NCBI GenBank assembly: GCA_964522605.1
Contig: CAZFWV010000194.1
Span: forward strand, 1 to 12,910
Direction: 5' to 3'
DNA length: 12,910 nt
DNA from: CAVZLD01 sp964522605
GTDB lineage: Bacteria > Planctomycetota > Planctomycetia > Pirellulales > Pirellulaceae
A program made the position numbers and the translations under genes. A model generated the notes under the pieces. That model saw only the letters and a program-made list of their open reading frames with translations, was not told the origin of the DNA and ran no database searches. Positions 1-5,699 of the stretch are shown piece by piece. The first letter of the stretch is position 1. Each line of letters begins with the position of its first letter.

Positions 1-405
1 GTTTTTGTTCGGGGTCCGGCTCGGTCACGCAGCGCAGGCGGACGGTTTGACGGCCGCCGCGATCGCCAGAATTGCCGCGACAAGATGCCAGGGAACTTCG
101 GCGCGGCCGCGTGGCATCTCTTGCGCAAGCAGCGTATCCAAGCCGAGCAATCGCCACAGGCCCCATGCCAACCAGATGTCACCGAAGTCGCGAGCCCGCT
201 CCAGGCGAACCCCCTGCAAGTCCACGAGCACCGGCTGCGATCCGAAGGCCGCATCGACTTCGTCATCCCATGCGGGAGGATCGAACAAAGACGGTTGGAT
301 GGGGCCGGAATCCTTGCGCTCTTGCGAGGGGTCGTCCAGTCTCGCGGCAACGGGTACCATAATTGCCAAGACATCTGCGAATCTGCGAACGTCGGATGTC
401 GCCAC
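1..405 (-). pseudogene. IS1634-like (IS4 superfamily) transposase remnant, cut by window edge
   Basis: The minus-strand reading frame 405-25 gives a 126-residue product. Its middle and end resemble the N-terminal part of IS1634-type transposases: a QPSLFDPP segment, then VLVDLQGVRLERARDFGDIWLAW, LWRLLGLDTLL, and PRGRAEVPWHLVAAILAIA. These enzymes are normally over 500 residues, and the family continues with a 'CEPSSELHIAE'-like stretch that is absent here. At about position 58 the frame loses similarity and stops (TGA at 25-27). A neighbouring minus frame reads GGRQTVRLRCVTEPDPEQK up to the window edge, which resembles the family's C-terminal region. I infer a large internal deletion with a frame change. 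The GTG at 405 follows directly after a stop codon, so the extreme N-terminus is also missing. Motif recognition is from memory; the N-terminal assignment is firmer than the C-terminal one. It is not expected to make a working transposase. Confidence 0.6.
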
Positions 406-441
406 TCAAACCAAGTCCTGCCGGCGGTACCGCGCGCATCC

Positions 442-1350
442 CTACTTCGATTGTTCGAAGAGCTTTTCCTTCGCTGCATCTGTGATCGCTCGCACGGCAG
501 GATGTGTCACCCGTCTTTCGACAGACACCGCGTAGAACCGTGTCCTCGCTGCGTCGATACGACCGACGAGTCGCACCTGATGCTGACGCTGCACGTCGGA
601 TTCGATGATCGTTGGTGCGGCGAACAGGCCATGCCCCGCTTGGCCAAAGACCTTGATCAGGGCGCTGTCCTCAAATTCCCCGAGTATCGAGGGGCGAATT
701 CCCTCCGCTTCAAACCATCGTCCCAAGGATTGCCGTAATGACGTGTTGTCGGTGGGAAGCAAAAACGGCGCCCCATCCAGGGATAACGGAAAGCCGCGTC
801 GATACTTCCGGGCTAACACTGGAACGCCGAAGATCGAAACCCCGCACTCGCCGAGAAGATGGTTATATGCGCGGACCCGAATCGTCGGGTCGAAGGCCGC
901 ATCGGCCAACACGATATCCAGCTGGTGCACCGCCAGGTCCGCCAGCAAGACGTCGACCTTTCCCTCACGACAGACAATGCGGATCGGTTGCCGGATCTTG
1001 AAAATCGGTTCCAACAACCGATAGGCAATCAGCTTGGAGAGCACATCGGTTACGCCCACGACGAGCTTCAGGGGTCGCTCCCCCGCCTGGTTGTGAAATG
1101 CGTCGTGAAGTTCCTTCCCGATCGAAAAGATCTCGTCGGCGTAACGGAAGGCGAGTCGGCCTGCCTCGGTGGGAACCAGACGCCGTCCCGACCGCACGAG
1201 CAGCGTCTCGCCAAGCGATTTCTCGAGCGAGCGTAGCTGCATGCTGATCGTGGATTGCGTCAACATCAGTTGCCGACTGGCTGCGGCAATACTCCCCTCC
1301 CGCACAACGGTCCAGAAGTAGAACAAGTGGTGGTAGTTGAGCCATTCCAT
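442..1350 (-). CDS. nhaR: NhaR-type LysR-family transcriptional regulator
   Basis: This 302-residue cytoplasmic DNA-binding regulator begins MEWLNYHHLFYFWTVVREGSI, the hallmark N-terminus of NhaR. A LysR winged helix-turn-helix fills about residues 5-62 (AAASRQLMLTQSTISMQLRSLEK, then LLVRSGRRLVPTEAG). The rest, from about residue 92 (LKLVVGVTDVLSKLIAYRLLEP), is the NhaR effector-binding domain. In enterobacteria NhaR activates the Na+/H+ antiporter gene nhaA in response to sodium, and also pgaABCD. No nhaA is present in this window, so the target here is unknown. The length is normal and there is no disruption. No clear Shine-Dalgarno precedes the ATG at 1350, which I chose because the conserved MEWLNYHH starts there. 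The gene is divergent from the HPF/CsrA cluster across 125 bases, so LysR-style control of itself or of that cluster is plausible but not shown. Downstream is the transposase remnant, 36 bases away. Confidence 0.93.
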   Translation of the reverse strand: MEWLNYHHLFYFWTVVREGSIAAASRQLMLTQSTISMQLRSLEKSLGETLLVRSGRRLVPTEAGRLAFRYADEIFSIGKELHDAFHNQAGERPLKLVVGVTDVLSKLIAYRLLEPIFKIRQPIRIVCREGKVDVLLADLAVHQLDIVLADAAFDPTIRVRAYNHLLGECGVSIFGVPVLARKYRRGFPLSLDGAPFLLPTDNTSLRQSLGRWFEAEGIRPSILGEFEDSALIKVFGQAGHGLFAAPTIIESDVQRQHQVRLVGRIDAARTRFYAVSVERRVTHPAVRAITDAAKEKLFEQSK

Positions 1351-1475
1351 GAGTTCACAATACTTCGATTTTTTCGATGTGTCGAGTCAAAAAATGCAGT
1401 CTTCTCTGTGTTTTCGGGCGGATTAGAATCTAAGGTGTCGAGGGGAAATCACTGCTTCTTCGATGAGGTCAAAAC
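1351..1475. promoter_or_regulatory. Divergent nhaR / HPF intergenic region with AT-rich inverted repeat
   Basis: These 125 bases must hold the promoters for both nhaR (leftward) and the HPF-like gene (rightward). An inverted repeat ATTTTTT (1368-1374) and AAAAAAT (1389-1395) is separated by 14 bases that contain CGA-TGTG-TCG. It lies 18-45 bases upstream of the nhaR start, where a LysR regulator could autoregulate. A GAGG at 1465-1468 is the ribosome-binding site of the HPF gene, 7 bases before its ATG. I could not assign convincing -35/-10 boxes. That NhaR binds this repeat is inference only. Confidence 0.4.
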
Positions 1476-1856
1476 ATGCAATTGACAATCCGTGCGAAAC
1501 ACGTCGAGTTGACCGAAGCCCTTCGCGAACACGTGCGAGTGCGACTCGCCTTTGGGCTGTCAAGATTCGGCCACCGGGTCCGTGACGTCGTGGTCCATCT
1601 GGAGGATGTCAACGGTCCCAAGGGCGGACTGGATAAGCAGTGCCGTATCGTCGTGCGACTGCGGCCTTCGGGGAAAGTATCGGTCCAGCACGTGGATCGC
1701 GATTTGCTCTCGGCGGTCTCCCTGGCGGCGGACCGGGTCGGCCGAACGGTGGCGCGAACGTTGGACCGTCGTCGCGAGGCGCGCATCAATTGGCACGGCA
1801 TGAGCCCGCGGGAGTTGAGTTGGTTGTCCGAGTCGTCGCAGGAATCCGTTTCCTAG
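1476..1856 (+). CDS. HPF/RaiA-family ribosome-associated (hibernation) protein, first copy
   Basis: The 126-residue product starts MQLTIRAKHVELTEALREHV, the usual opening of the HPF/RaiA (S30AE) fold. The pattern follows the family: beta strand, helix, then VRDVVVHLEDVNGPKGGLDKQCRIVVRL (about residues 37-64), a segment ending VDRDLLSAVSLAADRVGRTVARTL (about 73-96), and a polar tail. Such proteins bind the decoding centre of the small ribosomal subunit and silence or dimerise ribosomes in stationary phase. This one has no C-terminal dimerisation domain of long HPF, so it is a short-form protein with a roughly 25-residue tail of no recognised type. The start has a GAGG 7 bases upstream. It is the first gene of the rightward cluster. 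A second, diverged copy lies at 2452-2790. The family call is firm; hpf versus raiA cannot be decided by eye. Confidence 0.87.
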   Translation: MQLTIRAKHVELTEALREHVRVRLAFGLSRFGHRVRDVVVHLEDVNGPKGGLDKQCRIVVRLRPSGKVSVQHVDRDLLSAVSLAADRVGRTVARTLDRRREARINWHGMSPRELSWLSESSQESVS

Positions 1857-1970
1857 ACCGCACAGTGTTCCGGGGTGACGAAACGCCCATGGGTCACTGT
1901 CACAACTGAGGTGGTCGTGATGGAGCAAGGTGCCGGTGACCCGGAAGGGGCAGATTCTACGAAGTGGGAT

Positions 1971-2010
1971 GCAAGAGGCCCATGAGTAATGCAAGAGGCC
2001 CGTAAGTAAG
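1971..2010. repeat. 20-bp tandem direct duplication in the csrA leader
   Basis: Two adjacent 20-base units (1971-1990 and 1991-2010) share the core gcaagaggccc followed by a TGAGTAA/TAAGTAA-like end. They differ at three positions (1982/2002, 1984/2004 and 1990/2010). The copies end just before the csrA Shine-Dalgarno hairpin, so they would lie in the 5' untranslated region or the HPF-csrA intercistronic RNA. The function is unknown; it could be simple replication slippage. Confidence 0.8.
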
Positions 2011-2012
2011 GA

Positions 2013-2031
2013 TTGGAAAAAGGAGTTCCGA
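2013..2031 (+). promoter_or_regulatory. csrA ribosome-binding site inside a short hairpin (possible CsrA autoregulatory site)
   Basis: The Shine-Dalgarno AAGGAG (2020-2025) is 8 bases before the csrA ATG at 2034. GGAA (2015-2018) can pair with TTCC (2026-2029), and T2013-A2031 and the T2014/G2030 wobble extend this to six pairs. The 7-base loop AAAGGAG then presents a GGA. A second GGA (2015-2017) lies in the stem. CsrA/RsmA proteins are known to bind GGA in hairpin loops overlapping ribosome-binding sites, so self-repression is a reasonable inference. The stem is short and its stability was not computed. Confidence 0.5.
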
Positions 2032-2033
2032 CC

Positions 2034-2288
2034 ATGTTGGTGCTAACACGAAAAATCGATGAGCAGATTGTTCTGCCGGATCGGGGAGTGACCGTGACTG
2101 TGCTTTCCGTTTCCGGCGGTCGCGTCAAGCTGGGTGTGTGTGCGCCGCCTGATACGCGAATCTTGCGCAGGGAGCTTTTGTTCCGTCAACTCGATCCGAA
2201 TGACAGCGAGACTGTGGCAGGCAGTTGCCAAGATCTCGTCTCCTCTCATGTCCTCGAGACTCAGAGCGACCAGGAACGATTGACGTAA
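2034..2288 (+). CDS. csrA: Carbon storage regulator CsrA
   Basis: The 84-residue product is a CsrA/RsmA homodimeric RNA-binding protein that controls translation and stability of mRNAs carrying GGA motifs. It begins MLVLTRKIDEQIVLPDRGVTVTVLSVSGGRVKLGVCAPPDTRILRREL, matching the five-strand CsrA core. The RNA-binding residues are present: Leu4, Arg6 and Lys7 in the first strand, and Arg45/Arg46 in the last strand. It is longer than the 61-residue E. coli protein because of a polar C-terminal tail (about residues 60-84) of no recognised type. An in-frame TTG at 2013 would extend it by 7 residues, but the conserved MLVLTRK start and the AAGGAG 8 bases upstream fix the ATG at 2034. Upstream are a tandem 20-bp repeat and the hairpin holding its own ribosome-binding site. 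It sits between two HPF-like genes, linking post-transcriptional control with ribosome hibernation. Confidence 0.93.
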   Translation: MLVLTRKIDEQIVLPDRGVTVTVLSVSGGRVKLGVCAPPDTRILRRELLFRQLDPNDSETVAGSCQDLVSSHVLETQSDQERLT

Positions 2289-2308
2289 GGGAGCAGCGTG
2301 CGATTTCG

Positions 2309-2455
2309 ATGGCAGACGCTTTGGGTACCGTTTCCCTGACCCGCCGGTTCGTCATGGATGAAGGAATGCGGGTCGATTTCAACGATCGCAGACAGGACAC
2401 AAACCAAAAACGACAGAGTGCAACCGAGTCTGCGGTCCAGGAGCCCAACTCATGA
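2309..2455 (+). CDS. Possible small ORF (48 aa) coupled to the second HPF gene
   Basis: This plus-strand frame would encode MADALGTVSLTRRFVMDEGM followed by a very polar, Asp/Arg/Gln-rich stretch ending QEPNS. No family is recognised. In its favour: it fills most of the 163-base gap between csrA and the next HPF gene, and its TGA overlaps that gene's ATG in an ATGA pattern, like the next junction at 2787. Against it: the only purine-rich run upstream (AAGGGAG, 2287-2293) is 15 bases from the ATG, which is far, and the sequence has no visible fold. It may instead be leader RNA. Treat it as a candidate only. Confidence 0.25.
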   Translation: MADALGTVSLTRRFVMDEGMRVDFNDRRQDTNQKRQSATESAVQEPNS

Positions 2456-2790
2456 AAATCCTTGTTTCGAGCCGTTCCAACACCCTCAACGACACGGTGC
2501 GTCACGCGATTTGCGACCGCCTCCAGCTTGCGCTCAGCCAGTTCAGCCCCAGCATCGAGGCGGTTACGGTTCGGATTGGAGATGTGCGGGGCCCAAGTGG
2601 TGATTCGCGCCAGCTCTGCCGGCTATCCGTGCGGATGAAGCGGCTGGGGAGTTTCTTGGTCGATTCGGTCGAGCAGCAGATTACGGATGCAGTCTCTCGG
2701 GCTGCAGATCGTGCGGCGAGGCAACTGGAGCGAATCTTGGACGGTCATCATGGCAAGACTGGTTCGGAATCGGGAGGAGAAAAACGATGA
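2452..2790 (+). CDS. HPF/RaiA-like ribosome-associated protein, second diverged copy
   Basis: The 112-residue product has the same layout as the HPF-like protein at 1476-1856: MKILVSSRSNTLNDTVRHAICDRL (strand and helix), VTVRIGDVRGPSGDSRQLCRLSVRM (about residues 39-62), then VEQQITDAVSRAADRAARQLERIL. Both copies share a GP-x-G-x5-C motif followed by hydrophobic strand residues, and the 'AADR' helix. It is a short-form protein without the long-HPF dimerisation domain. The ribosome-binding site AGGAG (2439-2443) is 8 bases from the ATG. Its TGA overlaps the ATG of the zinc-ribbon gene, so the two are probably translationally coupled. The likely role is ribosome binding under stress. The sequence is far enough from the first copy that a different binding site or partner is possible; that is inference. 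Confidence 0.75.
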   Translation: MKILVSSRSNTLNDTVRHAICDRLQLALSQFSPSIEAVTVRIGDVRGPSGDSRQLCRLSVRMKRLGSFLVDSVEQQITDAVSRAADRAARQLERILDGHHGKTGSESGGEKR

Positions 2791-3068
2791 AATGCCCTGC
2801 GTGCAACATGGACCTGCAGATGACCGAGCGGTCGGGCGTCGAAATTGACTATTGCCCGCAATGTCGCGGTGTGTGGCTGGATCGTGGCGAACTGGACAAA
2901 ATCATCGAGCGTTCCGTCGCTCCACGTCGGGCAGGAACCGACCAGGATGACGATGACTACCAGTCACGGAGAAAATACTACGACCGGCGGGACTACGACG
3001 ACGATTACGCTGACCAACGAAAACGACGTCGAGGCTGGTTCGGTGAGCTGTTTGACTTTGGCGACTAG
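2787..3068 (+). CDS. TFIIB-type zinc-ribbon protein (zf-TFIIB, COG3809-like)
   Basis: This 93-residue cytoplasmic protein has an N-terminal zinc ribbon with two CxxC knuckles: Cys3/Cys6 and Cys23/Cys26. The line CPQCRGVWLDRGELDKII (23-40) is the signature of bacterial zf-TFIIB proteins, whose biochemical role is not established. After residue about 45 comes a low-complexity tail rich in Asp, Tyr and Arg (residues 51-85, runs of DDDD and RKRRR), ending in an aromatic WFGELFDFGD. The ATG overlaps the stop of the upstream HPF-like gene (ATGA), and a strong GGGAGGAGA (2772-2780) precedes it, so expression is probably tied to that gene. The tail looks disordered and may mediate contacts with RNA or protein, which is inference. 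The length is normal for the family. Confidence 0.85.
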   Translation: MKCPACNMDLQMTERSGVEIDYCPQCRGVWLDRGELDKIIERSVAPRRAGTDQDDDDYQSRRKYYDRRDYDDDYADQRKRRRGWFGELFDFGD

Positions 3069-3129
3069 CCCGGCACTCTTGAACTGCACTCGCACAGTGG
3101 GGCCGACCATGGCTGGCGGAGGCGCAACA

Positions 3130-3933
3130 ATGGGCAGCACGAGTAAGCTGCAGTCGTCGCGATTTGAATTCAAGTACATTGTTGATGAACAGGCGGCGAG
3201 GGAGATTCAACGCTTCGTCCGAAGCTACCTGGAACCCGACGCGTACACGGTCGGACGGGAAGGTGCCGGGTATCACGTTCATAGTCTCTATCTGGACAGC
3301 ACCGACTTGTTCACATGTCGGGCGACGCTGCACGGCGAGAAGAACCGATTCAAACTTCGACTACGGTTCTATGGCGAGGATGATGACAGTCCTGTGTTCT
3401 TCGAAATCAAACGCCGCGAGAACGTTGTCATCATGAAGCAGCGGGCGGCCGTGCAGCGTTCGGCCGTACAGCGTCTGCTGGCCGGCGAATGGCTCGATCA
3501 CCGTTGCCTCTTGAAAGATGACGAAAAGAATCGGCACGCCCTTCACAACTTCTGCTTTCTCTGTCGGAAGATCCACGCCCAACCGGCGGCCTATACCTCC
3601 TACCTGCGGGAAGGGTATGAACCCCCGAGCAGCAACACGGTTCGAGTTACCTTCGATCGTGATCTCCGGGCGGGACGCTTCCGCGGCAGCTTGAGCGTGG
3701 CCGACCTCCAACGGTGGGCTCGGCCCGATGTCGGCGGGGTTGTGCTGGAGCTGAAGTTCACCGATCGATTTCCGAACTGGATGCATACCCTGACCGAGAC
3801 ATTCAATCTTCAACGGACCTCTGTTCCCAAATATGTCGAATGCGTCACGCTGCTCAACGGAGAAGCGTACGTGCCACTCCAAGGGCCCAGCTACGAATCG
3901 GATCTCGCCGATGAGGGGCGTTTGACCGTCTAA
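3130..3933 (+). CDS. VTC-domain protein (polyphosphate polymerase-like)
   Basis: The 267-residue product is a single VTC domain, the triphosphate-tunnel fold related to CYTH phosphatases. The visible tunnel residues are RFEFKY (11-16, the ExK-type opening), LYLDST, KNRFKLRLRFYG, FFEIKRRENVVIMKQR, the later RVTFDRD, VVLELKFTDRFPNWM, and KYVECV. In yeast the Vtc4 domain makes polyphosphate from ATP; in bacteria the fold is common but its product is often unproven. There is no signal peptide or membrane segment, so it is probably cytosolic. I chose the ATG at 3130 because GGAGG (3118-3122) is 7 bases upstream; the upstream ATG at 3109 would add MAGGGAT. It follows the zinc-ribbon gene by 61 bases and is likely the last gene of the cluster. 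Bacterial VTC genes often neighbour CotH-like kinases or membrane proteins, and none is seen here. Confidence 0.87.
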   Translation: MGSTSKLQSSRFEFKYIVDEQAAREIQRFVRSYLEPDAYTVGREGAGYHVHSLYLDSTDLFTCRATLHGEKNRFKLRLRFYGEDDDSPVFFEIKRRENVVIMKQRAAVQRSAVQRLLAGEWLDHRCLLKDDEKNRHALHNFCFLCRKIHAQPAAYTSYLREGYEPPSSNTVRVTFDRDLRAGRFRGSLSVADLQRWARPDVGGVVLELKFTDRFPNWMHTLTETFNLQRTSVPKYVECVTLLNGEAYVPLQGPSYESDLADEGRLTV

Positions 3934-4210
3934 TTGCGATTGCAGTGGAGTGTGAGACCGAGAAATCGGCGATTATTCGCTGGAAACCGGGAGCGGCGAC
4001 TGAATCCGTTCGCTAATCGGCAAGTCCACGGAATCAGGTGGAATCAATCGACGTTAAGTCGTGTTGAATTCCTCACGGTAGCTCTTTAGACTTGCCCTGA
4101 CCTCGCGATGATCCGAAGCCAGACCGCTGGCGCCGACGGCAGCGTTTTGAGGCTTGACCGTCGCCGCGGATCATGTAGGTTGCCCCGATCCACTGAATGG
4201 GAGAAGAGCA
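3934..4210. other. Intergenic region, VTC gene to PQQ-propeller gene
   Basis: No convincing gene is seen in these 277 bases. A small hairpin CCGA-GAAA-TCGG (3958-3969) lies 25 bases after the VTC stop, followed by an inverted pair CGATTA (3970-3975) and TAATCG (4014-4019). Neither has a T-tract, so I do not call a terminator. The promoter of the propeller gene is expected in the second half but no boxes stand out. Confidence 0.3.
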
Positions 4211-5566
4211 ATGGTTCTGCATCGCACGCGCTGCGTGCTGGTCTTCTTCGCGGCAATCGTGCCCGCAGCGGCAGCCGATTTCTGCCAGTTTCGTGGCCCG
4301 AATGGATGTGGTGTGACTGGGGAACAGCCCATACCGGAGTCCTGGTCCTCCGACGAAAACATGGCCTGGCAAGTATCGATCCCCGGCTTCGGCTGGTCGC
4401 AGCCCGTGGCTTGTGGCGGACGGATCTACGTCACCTCCGCAGCGGCCGGGGAAGAATTGCGACCCAAGAATTCTACGGAGGGAGTGAAGTCGCCGCAGAG
4501 TATGGGCATTACCTTGTTCGCCAAGCCGCCCGACATGCCGATCGAGTGGCAGGTTTTCTGCCTCGATGCTGCAACGGGCAAGCAGTTGTGGCGGAAGACT
4601 GTTTTCGCAGGGAAGGCGAAGTACGCGATCCATCCCTCCAATACCTACGCCACGGAGTCTCCCGTAGCCGATGCCGATCGTGTTTATGTCTACTTTGGGG
4701 CATGCGGAAAGGTGGCTAGTTTCACTCGGGACGGGGAGTTGGTGTGGACGAGAGATGTTGGCGTGCACCCGACGAGCAACAAGTTTGGGACCGGTAGTTC
4801 GCTGGCCATTCACCGCGGCATGATCTACCTGCAGAACTTCACGGAAGACAGTGCCGAGATTCGTTGCTTCCAGGCCGAATCTGGCGATCTGTTGTGGCAG
4901 AAGCAGCGCGAGAAGAACGAGACGGCGTGGAGTACTCCCATCATCTGGGAGACGGAAGAGCGCAGCGAGCTGATTGTGTCGGCGGGGAGTCAGGTGGAGA
5001 GCTTCGATCCAGATTCAGGTGAGCAGTTCTGGACAGTTAGGAATGTGAAAGCGGCGACCGCTTGCTCGCCATGTGCGGATCGGAAACGGCTGTATTTTGG
5101 CAGCAGTGATCCACTTTCCAAAGGACCGCTCTACGCGATCAGCGCCGGCGCCAGAGGGGATATTTCTCCCGAGTCACGAGGCGAGGAATTCGCGCAATGC
5201 GCGTGGCAGCAAGATCGTGCGGCGCCCGGCATGCCTTCACCCGTTTCCTCGGGTCAGCACGTGTATGTCGTCGACCGTAGTGTGTTGCGCTGCTACAACG
5301 CAGAGACGGGAGAGCGAGTGTACGAGAACCGGTTGCCCCGCATGCGCATGGTCGCCGCAAGTCCCTTGATTATCGGTGACAAGTTGCTCGTGCTCGACGA
5401 ATATGGGACTGCCTGCCTGATCAAGACCGGCCCGAACTTCGAAGTGGTTGGGGGCGGAAGCGTCGACGACGTGTTCTGGGCTACGCCGGCCGTGGCGGAC
5501 GGTTCTCTGTTCTTGCGCGGCGTGGCAAAGCTCTACTGCATTCGAGCTTTCAACTCTCAACCGTGA
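4211..5566 (+). CDS. Secreted PQQ-like beta-propeller repeat protein
   Basis: The 451-residue product starts with a signal peptide (VLHRTRCVLVFFAAIVPAAAA, cleaved near residue 21), then the planctomycete-typical DFCQFRGPNGCGV...PESWSSDENMAWQVSIPGFGWSQPVACGGRIYVTSA. Several PQQ/YWTD-like propeller blades follow, recognisable by CLDAATGKQLWRKTVF, CFQAESGDLLWQKQ, SFDPDSGEQFWTV and CYNAETGERVYENRLP. This fold resembles quinoprotein dehydrogenases and BamB. I see no proof that it binds PQQ or is an enzyme, so the function is unknown; it is probably periplasmic or outer-membrane associated. The ATG at 4211 is preceded by GGGAG (4199-4203); an in-frame upstream extension to 4154 would spoil the signal peptide. 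It faces the xylanase gene tail to tail with 133 bases between them. Whether it belongs to the xylan locus is not clear. Confidence 0.87.
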   Translation: MVLHRTRCVLVFFAAIVPAAAADFCQFRGPNGCGVTGEQPIPESWSSDENMAWQVSIPGFGWSQPVACGGRIYVTSAAAGEELRPKNSTEGVKSPQSMGITLFAKPPDMPIEWQVFCLDAATGKQLWRKTVFAGKAKYAIHPSNTYATESPVADADRVYVYFGACGKVASFTRDGELVWTRDVGVHPTSNKFGTGSSLAIHRGMIYLQNFTEDSAEIRCFQAESGDLLWQKQREKNETAWSTPIIWETEERSELIVSAGSQVESFDPDSGEQFWTVRNVKAATACSPCADRKRLYFGSSDPLSKGPLYAISAGARGDISPESRGEEFAQCAWQQDRAAPGMPSPVSSGQHVYVVDRSVLRCYNAETGERVYENRLPRMRMVAASPLIIGDKLLVLDEYGTACLIKTGPNFEVVGGGSVDDVFWATPAVADGSLFLRGVAKLYCIRAFNSQP

Positions 5567-5699
5567 CGAAGTCGCCGATGCAGGCCTTCGATGGCGTGAC
5601 CACGGCGCTGGAGCTTGAGTCGGAAATCCTGCCGGTGGCTGCCTGGTATGACCACCAAGGCGAGGCAGGCCGAGTTTCTCTCTTGCGGCGCAAAGTGCG

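Noticed and set aside
85..738. Plus-strand 217-codon frame over the transposase remnant and the end of nhaR
   Set aside because: It runs antisense across two recognisable coding regions and its translation shows no domain or signal.
1920..1985. Micro-ORF of 21 residues starting MEQGAGDPEG between the first HPF gene and csrA
   Set aside because: No ribosome-binding site, no recognisable sequence, and it runs into the tandem repeat. It could be chance.
5639..5668. Inverted repeat CTGCCT/AGGCAG between the convergent propeller and xylanase genes, considered as a bidirectional terminator
   Set aside because: Only 6 pairs with an 18-base loop and no T-tract on either side; too weak to call.
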